From: Anaerolineales bacterium
Lineage (GTDB): Bacteria > Chloroflexota > Anaerolineae > Anaerolineales > UBA11579
Assembly: GCA_019637675.1 (NCBI GenBank)
Contig: JAHBVE010000001.1
Coordinates: forward strand, 372,001-436,000
Reading direction: 5' to 3'
DNA length: 64,000 nucleotides
This document shows, piece by piece, positions 53,295 to 61,489 of this stretch (position 1 is the first letter of the stretch; each line of letters starts with the position of its first letter). The notes beneath the pieces are model-generated. The model was not told the origin of the DNA. It saw nothing but the letters and a program-made list of their open reading frames with translations, and ran no database searches. Both the position numbers and the translations under genes were made by a program.

Positions 53295-55150
53295 GCCCAA
53301 CCAAGAAGAAAGCAACAAAGAAAAAGGCCGTGCGTAAGACGGCTGCGCCCAAGCTGGCGGTCGGTAACTTCCGCTACCTGGTGCTGGCCGCCGCCATCTC
53401 CACCTTCCTGCTGATCGTCATCGGCGGCATTGTGCGCGTCACTGGCTCCGGCCTGGGCTGCCCTGACTGGCCGACCTGCTTCGGCCGCATCCTGCCGCCG
53501 CCGCAGATCGAAGCGCAGATCGAGTTCAGCCATCGTTTCTGGGCCTCGGCTGTCACCTCGCCGCTGATCCTGCTCTCGGCGTTCTTCGCCTGGCGTCGCT
53601 TCCGCAGCGTGCGTCTCATCTGGTCGCCGCTGTTCTGGTCGCTGCCCATCCTTGCCATCCAAGGCGCCCTGGGCGCCGTAGTAGTGCTGCAGGAGTTGCC
53701 CCCGTACATCGTGGCGGTGCATCTCGGCACGGCCTTCCTGCTGCTGGCTCTGCTGATCGTCGCCACTGTGACCGCCTTCCAGCTGCATCACCAGCCCAAG
53801 CAGGCTGACAAGCTGGTCTTCCGCAGCCGCTTTGCGCGTCTGGCCTTTGGCGGCCTGGTGGGCCTGTTTATCGTGCTGGTCAGCGGCGCATTCACCGCCG
53901 CCGAGGGCGCAACCTACGCTTGCTCCGGCTGGCCGCTGTGCAACGGAGAGCTTATTCCCAGCCATCCATTAGGTTGGCTGCATATGTTCCACCGCCTGAT
54001 GGTGGCGCTGCTCACTGTGCATATCGTGATGCTGTTGCGCGCCGCCTGGCGCACCCAGCGCACCCAGCGCGGCATCCTCTCGGCAGCCACGCTGACTGTG
54101 GTGCTGTACTTTGCCCAGGTACTGGTGGGCGCGCTCAAGGTCAGCATGCAGTTCCCAATCTACCTGCTCGGCCTGCATGTGGCTACTGCCGCGGCGGTGT
54201 GGGCCATGATGGTCGTGCTCGTGGTGTTGGTCGGCCTGGCTGGCCGCAGCACGCAAGATGAGGAGCGCGAGGCTGCCAAACCGGTCAACCGCAAGCAGCG
54301 CCTGGTGGATTTTGTCTTGCTGACCAAGCCCATCATCGTGGCCCTGTTGCTGGTGACCACCTACGCCGGCATGGTGGTGGCGGGCAAGGCCTTGCCCTCG
54401 CTCTCGCTCACCTTCTGGACCCTGCTGGGCGGTGCGCTGGCGGCGGGCGGCAGCGGCGCCATCAATCAATACATTGATCGCGAGATCGACCAGCATATGA
54501 CCCGCACGGCGCGGCGGCCTATCGCCGCCGGCCGCCTGACCCCCGCCGAAGGCTACGCCTTCGGTCTGGGTGCGCTGGTGGTCTCGTTCTACATCATGGC
54601 CGGCTTCGTCAACCTGCTGGCCGCGCTGCTGGCCCTGGCCGGCATGATTTACTACATCGTGCTGTACAGCCTGTGGCTCAAGCACGCCACCGTGCAGAAC
54701 ATCGTCATCGGCGGCGGGGCGGGGGCCATCCCACCGTTGGTGGGATGGGCCGCCGTCACCGGCGACTTGAGCATTCCGGCGTTGTTCCTGTTCGCCATCA
54801 TCTTCATGTGGACCCCGCCGCACTTCTGGGCGCTGGCCCTCGTCAAGCAGAACGATTACGCCCGCGCGGGCGTGCCCATGCTGCCTGTGGTGCACGGCGA
54901 GCGGGCCACCCGCTGGCAGATCTGGCTGTATACGCTGCAGTTGGTGGCCCTGACCCTGCTCATGCCGGTCTTCGGCATGGCGGGCGGCTTCTACGCCGTG
55001 TGCGCCGTGCTACTGGGCGCCTGGCTCATCTACTGGGCCTGGAAGGTGTGGAAGGTGGGCAGCAACAAGATCGCCTGGAGCATGTATCGCTACTCCAGCA
55101 TGTACCTGGCTTTCTTGTTCGTGGCCCTGGTGGTGGACGCGCTGGTGTAA
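53291..55150 (+). CDS. Fused heme A synthase and protoheme IX farnesyltransferase
   Basis: 619 aa. Residues 1-22 are a Lys-rich tail (MSPTKKKATKKKAVRKTAAP). About 27-335 is heme A synthase (CtaA/Cox15) with GGIVRVTGSGLGCPDWPTCFG, EFSHRFWAS, VAVHLGTAF, CSGWPLCNGE, MFHRLMVALL and LHVATAAAVW supplying the heme-binding histidines. About 340-619 is heme O synthase (CtaB/Cox10) with the Asp-rich INQYIDREIDQHMTRTARRPIAAGR. Heme b is thus farnesylated and then oxidised to heme A by one protein. Confidence 0.94.
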   Translation: MSPTKKKATKKKAVRKTAAPKLAVGNFRYLVLAAAISTFLLIVIGGIVRVTGSGLGCPDWPTCFGRILPPPQIEAQIEFSHRFWASAVTSPLILLSAFFAWRRFRSVRLIWSPLFWSLPILAIQGALGAVVVLQELPPYIVAVHLGTAFLLLALLIVATVTAFQLHHQPKQADKLVFRSRFARLAFGGLVGLFIVLVSGAFTAAEGATYACSGWPLCNGELIPSHPLGWLHMFHRLMVALLTVHIVMLLRAAWRTQRTQRGILSAATLTVVLYFAQVLVGALKVSMQFPIYLLGLHVATAAAVWAMMVVLVVLVGLAGRSTQDEEREAAKPVNRKQRLVDFVLLTKPIIVALLLVTTYAGMVVAGKALPSLSLTFWTLLGGALAAGGSGAINQYIDREIDQHMTRTARRPIAAGRLTPAEGYAFGLGALVVSFYIMAGFVNLLAALLALAGMIYYIVLYSLWLKHATVQNIVIGGGAGAIPPLVGWAAVTGDLSIPALFLFAIIFMWTPPHFWALALVKQNDYARAGVPMLPVVHGERATRWQIWLYTLQLVALTLLMPVFGMAGGFYAVCAVLLGAWLIYWAWKVWKVGSNKIAWSMYRYSSMYLAFLFVALVVDALV

Positions 55151-55182
55151 AAACAATAAGCTATAAGTCGTAAGCTATAAGC

Positions 55183-55212
55183 AAACGGGCGCACATTGTG
55201 CGCCCGTTTTTG
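55183..55212 (+). terminator. Terminator of the cytochrome oxidase operon
   Basis: A perfect 12-bp stem (55183-55194 with 55198-55209), ATT loop, T5 tail. It is preceded by the short repeat 'aagctataagtcgtaagctataa'. Confidence 0.93.
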
Positions 55213-55218
55213 TTGTGC

Positions 55219-55282
55219 CGTCATTGCGAGAGCTGAAAGTTGCATGAACATGCAACTTTCAGCCCCCAAGCAATCCCCAAGA
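55219..55282. repeat. Partial 'gtcattgcgag' repeat with a long hairpin
   Basis: tcattgcgag at the left is followed by a perfect 15-bp inverted repeat (55232-55246 with 55249-55263) and then 'aagcaatccccaagac'. It is a variant of the family whose full copy is at 30754-30853; here the middle is replaced by another palindrome. Confidence 0.75.
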
Positions 55283-55286
55283 CAGC

Positions 55287-55832
55287 CTACGGAGCCACCA
55301 CCTTTACTTCAATGGTCAGGTCTTCGGCGTGCTCAAAGTGCAGGGTCAGCTCAAACGTGTCGCCGGCGACCAGTTCACGCTGCAGGTTAATCAGCATGAT
55401 GTGGTAGCCGCCCGGCTCAAAGGCGATCTCGTGCCCGGCGGCCAGCTCCACGCGCTCCACCTTCACCATCGTGCCGATGCTGCCCAAGTCGTGCATTTCG
55501 GCTTCGCCCATGGCGTGCTCGTGTTCGCCTTCGGCGTGCTCACCTTCGTGCTCGCCGTGCTCGTGGTCGGCCTCCTGGCCGTGGGCGGCCCCGCCCTCGG
55601 CCACCATCCCGCTCAGGTGGATCTCGACGGTCTCGGCCACGTCTGACGATGCACCGATCAGGGCGTCGTCGGTCTCGGTGGCGTTGTGCAGCATGAAATA
55701 GGCTGCCCCGGTGCCGCCCGCTAGGGTCGGACGGCTGAAGGCCTCATGCGTGTGCCAGCGGCCGCCGGCATTGCTGCACGCGGCCAGCGCCGTGGCAAGC
55801 AGAACAAGAACAACAAGATATTGCTTCTTCAA
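55287..55832 (-). CDS. PCuAC-type copper chaperone lipoprotein with His-rich insert
   Basis: 181 aa from a TTG at 55832 (AGAGGA ribosome site), lipobox LAAC with Cys19. The PCuAC copper site is visible as His72/Met76 (EIHLSGM) and His144/Met146 (GGYHIML). Between these, residues 77-117 form an unusual insert with eight or more His and many Glu (HEHGEHEGEHAEGEHEHAMG), which could bind extra metal. PCuAC proteins capture Cu(I) outside the membrane for Sco or directly for CuA. Convergent with the oxidase operon. Confidence 0.85.
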   Translation of the reverse strand: MKKQYLVVLVLLATALAACSNAGGRWHTHEAFSRPTLAGGTGAAYFMLHNATETDDALIGASSDVAETVEIHLSGMVAEGGAAHGQEADHEHGEHEGEHAEGEHEHAMGEAEMHDLGSIGTMVKVERVELAAGHEIAFEPGGYHIMLINLQRELVAGDTFELTLHFEHAEDLTIEVKVVAP

Positions 55833-55879
55833 GACATCCTCTCTGCAGATAGTGAATGGGTGGCTTAAGTATACGCCCG

Positions 55880-56929
55880 CTAGCTGACTACGACGCGGGT
55901 GCCGTTGCCCAGGCTCTGCACCTGGCCGTAGCGGCTCTCCGGCATCAGCCAGCGGAACAGCCACTTGGCCTCGTGCGGCTTCATGTTGACGCAGCCGTGG
56001 CTCATCTCGTTGCCGTAGTTGTCGTGCCAATACGTGCCGTGGAACGCCACGCCCCATTCGTGGAAGTACGAGACCCACGGCACGCCGGGCAGCTCGTAGG
56101 CTTCCACGTCAGCCGTGATGTTGCCGTCGCCCATGTGGCGCACCGGCATCTTGGAGAACACAGTGAAGCTGCCGGTGGGCGTAGCCGTGGGGATGCCGTT
56201 GGTGCTCACCAGGTACGGAATGCCGGTCGAGATCTTGGTGTCCATCAGCAGCGCGCCTTCTTCGTAAGCCCACAGACGCTGCTCACGGATGCTGACCTCG
56301 ACGTGTTTCTGGTGCAGCGGAATGTGGGCGTTGACCGGGGTCAGCTCGTTGGCGGGCACTTTGCGCATATGCTCGGCCAGCACATGGTAGGTGATCTTGA
56401 GCAGCTCGTCGGTGATCTCGTACCACAGGGCGCCGTCCGGGCCTTCGGTGATGCCGGTGACCCAATGGGTGGAGAGGTAATACAGGCGGTACAGCTTCTC
56501 CCAGCCGCGGGCGCGCGTGAAGCGGTACGACTGGGTGAGCGGCACGCTGATCTCGAACAGCTCGCCCGCCGGGTTGATCTGCACCTGCGGCGTGTGGAGC
56601 TTGGTTTCGACGGGCTGGAGGTAGGCGGTGTGGGCGTAGCCCTCGTCTACGCGGTACCAGCGCGGGTTGAAGTCTGGCCCCAGCTCGGATTCGAACTCCT
56701 CGAAGACATAGATCAGCTGGTCACGCGAACGGGTGGCGACCACATCGCTCTGGTAGGAGGGCTCACTGTACAAGCGTAACTCTTTGACTGCCACACGCGC
56801 CAAGCCAGCCGCCTCGTTGGGCTTGGCGGCCAGGGTGCTTAGCGAGAGCGGCTGCAGCGCTAGGCCGCCCAGGGCCAGGCCGCCCAGCTGCAAAAATTCC
56901 TTGCGAGAAAGCTGGTCTTGCATACACAT
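55880..56929 (-). CDS. L,D-transpeptidase (YkuD) with twin-arginine-like signal
   Basis: 349 aa. The N-terminus SRKEFLQLGGLALGGLALQPL is a signal resembling Tat types, though with RK rather than RR. A YkuD domain from about 210 ends in the active-site motif HGTYWHDNYGNEMSHGCVNM, where the Cys is the nucleophile. The preceding region (about 45-190) probably binds the wall. The enzyme cross-links peptidoglycan through L,D bonds or attaches proteins to it. Confidence 0.88.
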   Translation of the reverse strand: MCMQDQLSRKEFLQLGGLALGGLALQPLSLSTLAAKPNEAAGLARVAVKELRLYSEPSYQSDVVATRSRDQLIYVFEEFESELGPDFNPRWYRVDEGYAHTAYLQPVETKLHTPQVQINPAGELFEISVPLTQSYRFTRARGWEKLYRLYYLSTHWVTGITEGPDGALWYEITDELLKITYHVLAEHMRKVPANELTPVNAHIPLHQKHVEVSIREQRLWAYEEGALLMDTKISTGIPYLVSTNGIPTATPTGSFTVFSKMPVRHMGDGNITADVEAYELPGVPWVSYFHEWGVAFHGTYWHDNYGNEMSHGCVNMKPHEAKWLFRWLMPESRYGQVQSLGNGTRVVVS

Positions 56930-57099
56930 ATTCTAACAAGGCGGCCCGACTGCGGAGCCTGAGTGCACAATGAGAAGATGCCGTTGTCATCTCGGAAACT
57001 GGCCGGCATGTGCTATGTCTCCTCACTTGCGCTCGGGATGACTGGCTGCGGTCATGAGAGAACCGGTCAGTTGTGCAAGCCGCCGCGTATAATCTCGCC

Positions 57100-57990
57100 G
57101 TGCCCTCTTTCACGCTGGATATTCAAAGCTTCGTACGCGCCGCAACCTATGTGTTGCTGTTCTTCGGTGTGTATGCGTTGTGGGCTGGGCGCGCATCCAT
57201 CCAATCCTCGCGGGATGTGCCGTTCTACCGGGTGCGCCAGCAGCGCGTGTTCGGCGGCTGGCGCAACGTCGTCTTCGGCGTGGTGCTGTTCGCCGCGGCG
57301 GCCTGGATGGGCTTCAATGGCGAGCGCACCGCGTACGCCGTGTTCCCCGTGACGCCAACCTCCACGCTCAGCCCCACGCCTTCGCTCACCTTCACCCCCT
57401 CGCTCACGCCGTCGCAGACCCTGACCCCCAGCATCACGCCCACGCTGCAATTCTCGCTGACCCCGTCGCCCTCGGCCATTCCGGTGCTGCCGAGCGAGAT
57501 CGCCGCCGAGTTCACCTCGCAGGTCACGCCCAGCGGCGCGGCGGTGTTCAGCCCCTTCGTCTTCGCCCGCAACATCAACCTCAGCACCTATGCGCCGATC
57601 GGCGAGGCGCTGGTGTTCGAGAATCCGGTCAACGGCATCTACGCGCTCTTCAGCTATGACCAGATGCAGCCGGATGTGCAGTGGACCGCGCTGTGGTACC
57701 GCGACGGCCAGCTGGTGCATTACGAGACCAAGCCGTGGGACGGTGGCACCGGCGGCTATGGCTACACCGAGTGGCTGGCCCCGGCCGAAGAGTGGCTGCC
57801 CGGCCGCTACCAGGTGGAGATGTTCGTGGGCAGCGAGGTGAAGCTGGTGGGCAATTTTGACGTCACCGGCCAGCCCTCGACCAGCACGCCGACGCCATCC
57901 GCAACGCCGACGGCGACGCCCAGCCCGACGCGCACTCCCACGCCACTGCCCAGCCCGACCCACACGCGCCAGCCGACAGCGACACCTTAA
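57100..57990 (+). CDS. Membrane protein with Thr/Pro-rich linkers
   Basis: 296 aa from a GTG at 57100. Two membrane helices (about 10-28 and 55-75), a Thr/Pro/Ser linker (TPTSTLSPTPSLTFTPSLTP...), an extracellular beta domain (about 135-260; SPFVFARNINLSTYAPIGEALVFE... to VEMFVGSEVKLVGNFDV) and a second Thr/Pro tail. Such linkers are common in surface proteins of this group. TATAATCTC stands about 6 nt before the GTG, consistent with a leaderless message. Function unknown. Confidence 0.75.
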   Translation: MPSFTLDIQSFVRAATYVLLFFGVYALWAGRASIQSSRDVPFYRVRQQRVFGGWRNVVFGVVLFAAAAWMGFNGERTAYAVFPVTPTSTLSPTPSLTFTPSLTPSQTLTPSITPTLQFSLTPSPSAIPVLPSEIAAEFTSQVTPSGAAVFSPFVFARNINLSTYAPIGEALVFENPVNGIYALFSYDQMQPDVQWTALWYRDGQLVHYETKPWDGGTGGYGYTEWLAPAEEWLPGRYQVEMFVGSEVKLVGNFDVTGQPSTSTPTPSATPTATPSPTRTPTPLPSPTHTRQPTATP

Positions 57991-57994
57991 CCGG

Positions 57995-58050
57995 AACCAC
58001 AAAGACACAAAGAAAAGTTCAGAACCTTTGTGCCCTTTGTGTCTTCGTGG
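57995..58050. repeat. 'ccacaaagacacaaag' inverted repeat
   Basis: Left arm accacaaagacacaaag (about 57997-58013) pairs with ctttgtgtcttcgtggtt (about 58036-58053). One arm of the same word stands at 30918-30936 before pckA. It may act as a terminator between convergent genes. Confidence 0.7.
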
Positions 58051-58974
58051 TTAAGCATGTGACATGTTTGCTTCGGCGAGCTCTTTGGCAACCTCCGCCG
58101 CGATCTTGGCATTGTTCTTGAGCAACGCCAGGTTGGCCTGCAGGCTGCGCCCGCCGCTCAGCTCGGCCACGCGGGCGAGCAGGAACGGCGAAACGGCCTG
58201 GCCGCGGATGCCTTGCGCGTCGGCTTCGGCCTGAGCTTGCACGATCCAGCCCTCCACTTCATCACGCGGGATGGCGGTTTCGGCGGGCGGGGGAGCGGCC
58301 AGCAGCACGCCGCCGCCGCCCAGCTGCCAGTGCGTGCGCGCCAGCGCCGCGACGCCGGCGGCATCCTCGACCCGGTTGCTGGTCGCCAGCCCGCTGTCCA
58401 CGGAGTAGAAGGCGGGGTAGGCGTCTGTGCCATAGCCGACCACCGGCACGCCCAGGGTCTCGAACTGCTCCAGCGTGGCGGGCAGGTCGAGAATGGCTTT
58501 CGCGCCGGCGCACACCAGCACGAGGGGCTGGCGGGCCAGCTCGGGCAGATCAGCCGAGACATCCCACTGGCTGCCGCGGTGCACCCCACCGATGCCGCCG
58601 GTGGCGAAGACGCGGATGCGGGTGCTGGCGGCGATGCGCAGCGTGGCCGCCACGGTGGTGCCGCCGCTGGCCTTTTGGGCCACGGCGGCGGCCAGGTCAC
58701 GGCTGCTGAGCTTGCGCACATGCGGGTTGCTGGCCAGCGTTTCGAGCTGGGCCGCGTCCAGCCCCACGCACAGCTCGCCGTCGATGACGGCGATGGTGGC
58801 GGGGATGGCGCCGGCCTGGCGCACAATGGCTTCGAGCGACTGGGCCAGCTCCAGGTTTTGCGGGCGGGGTAGGCCGTGCGTGATCACGGTCGACTCAAGC
58901 GCCACGACGGGCTGGCCGTTGAGGATGGCTCGGCTGACTTCCAACGAGAGTTTGAACATTCCGGGTAGTTTCAT
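58051..58974 (-). CDS. psuG: Pseudouridine-5'-phosphate glycosidase
   Basis: 307 aa. Cleaves pseudouridine 5'-phosphate to uracil and ribose 5-phosphate in nucleoside salvage. Diagnostic segments: VALESTVITHGLPRPQN, SSRDLAAAVAQKASGGTTVAATL, FATGGIGGVHRG, DISADLPELAR-type strand (WDVSADLPELA), GVPVVGYGTDAYPAFYSVDSG and TPFLLAR-like VSPFLLARV. No psuK kinase gene is adjacent. Confidence 0.94.
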   Translation of the reverse strand: MKLPGMFKLSLEVSRAILNGQPVVALESTVITHGLPRPQNLELAQSLEAIVRQAGAIPATIAVIDGELCVGLDAAQLETLASNPHVRKLSSRDLAAAVAQKASGGTTVAATLRIAASTRIRVFATGGIGGVHRGSQWDVSADLPELARQPLVLVCAGAKAILDLPATLEQFETLGVPVVGYGTDAYPAFYSVDSGLATSNRVEDAAGVAALARTHWQLGGGGVLLAAPPPAETAIPRDEVEGWIVQAQAEADAQGIRGQAVSPFLLARVAELSGGRSLQANLALLKNNAKIAAEVAKELAEANMSHA

Positions 58975-59432
58975 GGTTTCACCACTGGGGATTCTAAAGC
59001 ACCTTTGCCTGGTTGCGTGGCTACGCCACGCGTTGGCCTTGCTACTCGGCTGCCGCCGAGTAACGCAAGCCCGCGCTGCGGTCGGAGAAGAAGCTATTGC
59101 GCAAAGCGGGGTGAGGGTGGCCTCGGACAGTTCGTAGGGGCGTAGCAGGATAGGCCCAGCCTGTCATTCCGAGCGCAGCGAGGAATCCGTACTGAGCTAT
59201 TTTGTGCACCAACATATCTGTCGCGTATCAAATCAACCCTTAACGGATTCCTCCTCGGCCTCCGGCCTCGTTCGGAATGACAAGCAAGCGCGATGTAGGG
59301 GCGTAGCATGCTACGCCCCCTACGCGGCCTGGTGTGGAAATCTACCCAACTGGCGGGAATTCAACACTGACTCCGCAGGTGCGCCGCTTCACGTCCTCCC
59401 AATGACGGAGCGCACACAGTTACAATCCCATC
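58975..59432. repeat. Repeat-rich spacer between psuG and the PHP gene
   Basis: This 458-bp region has no convincing gene. It holds a 'ctactcggctgccgccgagtaacg' palindrome (59042-59066), like those after mgtE. A large 'tgtcattccgag...aggaatccgt' / 'aacggattcct...ttcggaatgaca' inverted repeat spans about 59160-59282. A hairpin aggggcgtagc/gctacgcccct lies at about 59296-59321. Small ORFs here are repeat translations. Confidence 0.75.
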
Positions 59433-60083
59433 ATGCTCACCGTAGAAACCCACTGCCACACCGACGCCAGCGGCGATTGCCGCGTGCGGGTCGAAGACCT
59501 CATCAAAACTGCCCGCCATCGCGGCCTCGACCGCGTGGTCGTGACCGACCACAACACCATCAGCGGGGCGGTGCGCGCCAAGCAGCTCGACCCGGAGCTC
59601 ATCATCGTGGGGCAGGAGATCATGACCGAACAGGGTGAGCTGCTGGCCTTCTTCGTGAGCGTGGAAGTGCCGCGGGACCTGCCGCCGATGGAGGCCATCC
59701 GCCTGCTGCGTGAGCAGGACGCCTACATCAGCGTCTCGCACCCGTTCGACCCGCGCCGCGGCTGGGACCTGCGCCAGCTGGAGGCCATCGCCCCGCATGT
59801 GGACGCGGTCGAGATCTTCAACGCCCGCAATATCCTGCCGGCCTACAACGAGGCCGCCGAGCGCTTCGCCGCCCGCTTTCAGCTGGGCGGCACGGCCGGC
59901 TCCGACGCCCACACCCTGATCGAGCTCGGGCGCGCCAGCATGCAACTGCCCGAGTTCACGGATGCCGCCAGCCTGCGGGCGGCCATGCCGCAGGCGCAGT
60001 ACACCAAGCGCGCCAGCGGCCCGCTGATCCGCCTGGCCTCGCGCTACGCCGCGTTGGTGAACAAAGTGAGCAGGGGACGGTGA
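59433..60083 (+). CDS. PHP-domain phosphoesterase
   Basis: 216 aa. Metal motifs in order: ETHCHTDASGD at the start, VVTDHNT near 38, GQEIMTEQGE near 60, VSHPFDP near 100 and GSDAH near 160. The form is that of stand-alone PHP proteins acting on phosphate esters or nucleotides (TrpH/YciV-like). TACAAT lies about 7 nt before the ATG with no ribosome site, suggesting leaderless translation. Confidence 0.88.
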   Translation: MLTVETHCHTDASGDCRVRVEDLIKTARHRGLDRVVVTDHNTISGAVRAKQLDPELIIVGQEIMTEQGELLAFFVSVEVPRDLPPMEAIRLLREQDAYISVSHPFDPRRGWDLRQLEAIAPHVDAVEIFNARNILPAYNEAAERFAARFQLGGTAGSDAHTLIELGRASMQLPEFTDAASLRAAMPQAQYTKRASGPLIRLASRYAALVNKVSRGR

Positions 60084-60086
60084 GCT

Positions 60087-60155
60087 GGGAACAGGGAACA
60101 GGGAACAGGGAACACGGGTAGTTACTGATTACTGCTCACTCATCACTGTTCACTG
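60087..60155. repeat. Heptamer tandem repeat and 'gattactgctcact' words
   Basis: Four perfect copies of gggaaca (60087-60114) are followed by agttactgattactgctcactcatcactgttcac-type words, the same vocabulary as at 13047-13118. Four 7-nt units without spacers are not a CRISPR. Confidence 0.8.
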
Positions 60156-60196
60156 GCGCACCTAACTGCGATAAAATCACTCGCATTTACGCACAC

Positions 60197-60280
60197 GGCT
60201 CGGTGGCGGAACTGGCAGACGCAGGGGACTTAAAATCCTCCGAGGGCAACCTCTTGTGGGTTCGATTCCCACCCGAGCTA
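60197..60280 (+). tRNA. tRNA-Leu (TAA anticodon)
   Basis: An 84-nt class II tRNA with long variable arm. Acceptor GGCTCGG/CCGAGCT, D-arm TGGCGGAACTGGCAGACGC, anticodon loop CTTAAAA giving TAA, T-arm GTGGG TTCGATT CCCAC, discriminator A. CCA is not encoded. Confidence 0.95.
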
Positions 60281-60284
60281 CTAA
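60258..60284 (+). other. Probable attachment site (attL-like) at the 3' end of tRNA-Leu
   Basis: An integrase gene lies 80 nt downstream of tRNA-Leu and reads toward it, and DNA beyond is AT-richer. That is the standard layout of an element integrated at a tRNA 3' end. The T-arm/acceptor half of the gene is the expected core. The other copy must lie outside the window. A tandem ccgggtgcaa repeat (about 60340-60360) nearby could be an arm-type site. Confidence 0.6.
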
Positions 60285-60361
60285 ATTTACCCGTAAAAAT
60301 CGCCCCTTTGACCTGCCTAAAGATGTTTGCCAGGCAAATCGGGTGCAACCGGGTGCAACCG

Positions 60362-61489
60362 CTAGCGCCCTTTAACAACTGCTTCCAGCAAGTCTGCGAC
60401 TTGGTTTTGGATATTGGGTAGCAAGTGGCCGTAGAAATCCAGGGTGATGCTTGGCTTTGCGTGGCCTAAACGTTTCGAAGCTATCAACACATCCACGCCA
60501 TTGTTAAGCATGAGTGACGCCGCCGTGTGCCGTAGGTCGTGGAAGCGGATTTTTGGCAGGCCAGCTTTTTTGAGAAGCTTGTGCAAGCCTCTGTAGGCTT
60601 CAGCGGGTTCTGTCGCCAGGCCATTCTTGGCCGGAAAGACATAGCCTAAATCTCGCCAATCATCACCTGCTTTCACTTGCCTTTCAGCGATTGCGGATGC
60701 ATGCGCACTGAGAACCTGGCAGGTTTCTGTACCGATTTTGATCGCACGCACAGATGATTGGGTCTTGGGTTGCCTGGGTTGCAGGCCTTGGTCTGGTACA
60801 CGTTTCAAGCTGTACTTGACTTGTAGAGACCCTTTTGCCAAATCCACTTCAGACCAACGTAACGCCAACAATTCGCCCTGGCGCATGCCGGTCACGATGG
60901 CCAGATAGTAAAGGGCGTAGCTTCCATCCGCTTCTAACTTGGCTGCTTGCAGTAAACGCCTTATCTGATTCTCGTTGAGGATTTGCATCTCTTTTGTTCT
61001 GGTCTTTGGCGGGCTGGCTGCGTTTGCCGGATTGTGAGTCATTACCCCCATCTTCTTTGCCGAATTCAGTGAAGCCCGAAGGATTGCATGGGTTTTCTGA
61101 ACTGTGCGTTCGCCAATGCCCTTATCTAGCTGGCTGTTGTAAAGGCGCTGGATGAGAAGCGGCGTGAGCTCCCGAAGTTTTATTGAGCCAAGGACTGGTG
61201 AGATGTAGTCTTTGACCAGTTGGTTATAGCTACGCCAGGATTCGAAGGTGAGGCGGGTTTTTGCTGTTTTCAACCAGTCGGCCAGATATTCGTCAAGCGT
61301 TACCCGCGCTGCTTTTAGCGTTAGCCCGCGTTCTACCTGGCTCCCCATTTCCACCAGCCAGGCTTGTGCCTCTGCCCGTGTTTTGGCAGTGAAGCCTAGC
61401 CTGCCACCATTCACAGAGATTTGAGCTCGCCAGCTCCCGTTGGGTCTTTTGTGGATACTGCCTTCTTTGTTGCCGCGTTTTCTAGTCAT
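60362..61489 (-). CDS. Tyrosine recombinase (integrase)
   Basis: 375 aa. An AP2-like arm-binding N-terminus (KEGSIHKRPNGSWRAQISVNGGR), a SAM-like core-binding domain (about 65-160) and the catalytic domain from about 170. The active residues are Arg in TGMRQGELLALRW, HDLRHTAASL (His and Arg), GHAKPSITLDFYGHL (His and the nucleophile Tyr). It should integrate and excise the element at the neighbouring tRNA-Leu. Confidence 0.94.
   Translation of the reverse strand: MTRKRGNKEGSIHKRPNGSWRAQISVNGGRLGFTAKTRAEAQAWLVEMGSQVERGLTLKAARVTLDEYLADWLKTAKTRLTFESWRSYNQLVKDYISPVLGSIKLRELTPLLIQRLYNSQLDKGIGERTVQKTHAILRASLNSAKKMGVMTHNPANAASPPKTRTKEMQILNENQIRRLLQAAKLEADGSYALYYLAIVTGMRQGELLALRWSEVDLAKGSLQVKYSLKRVPDQGLQPRQPKTQSSVRAIKIGTETCQVLSAHASAIAERQVKAGDDWRDLGYVFPAKNGLATEPAEAYRGLHKLLKKAGLPKIRFHDLRHTAASLMLNNGVDVLIASKRLGHAKPSITLDFYGHLLPNIQNQVADLLEAVVKGR

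Noticed and set aside
59094..59309. 71-aa minus-strand ORF between psuG and the PHP gene
   Set aside because: It translates the palindromic spacer repeat, not a protein domain.
60087..60114. Possible CRISPR-like array (four gggaaca copies)
   Set aside because: The units are 7 nt, contiguous and without spacers, and no cas gene is in the window.
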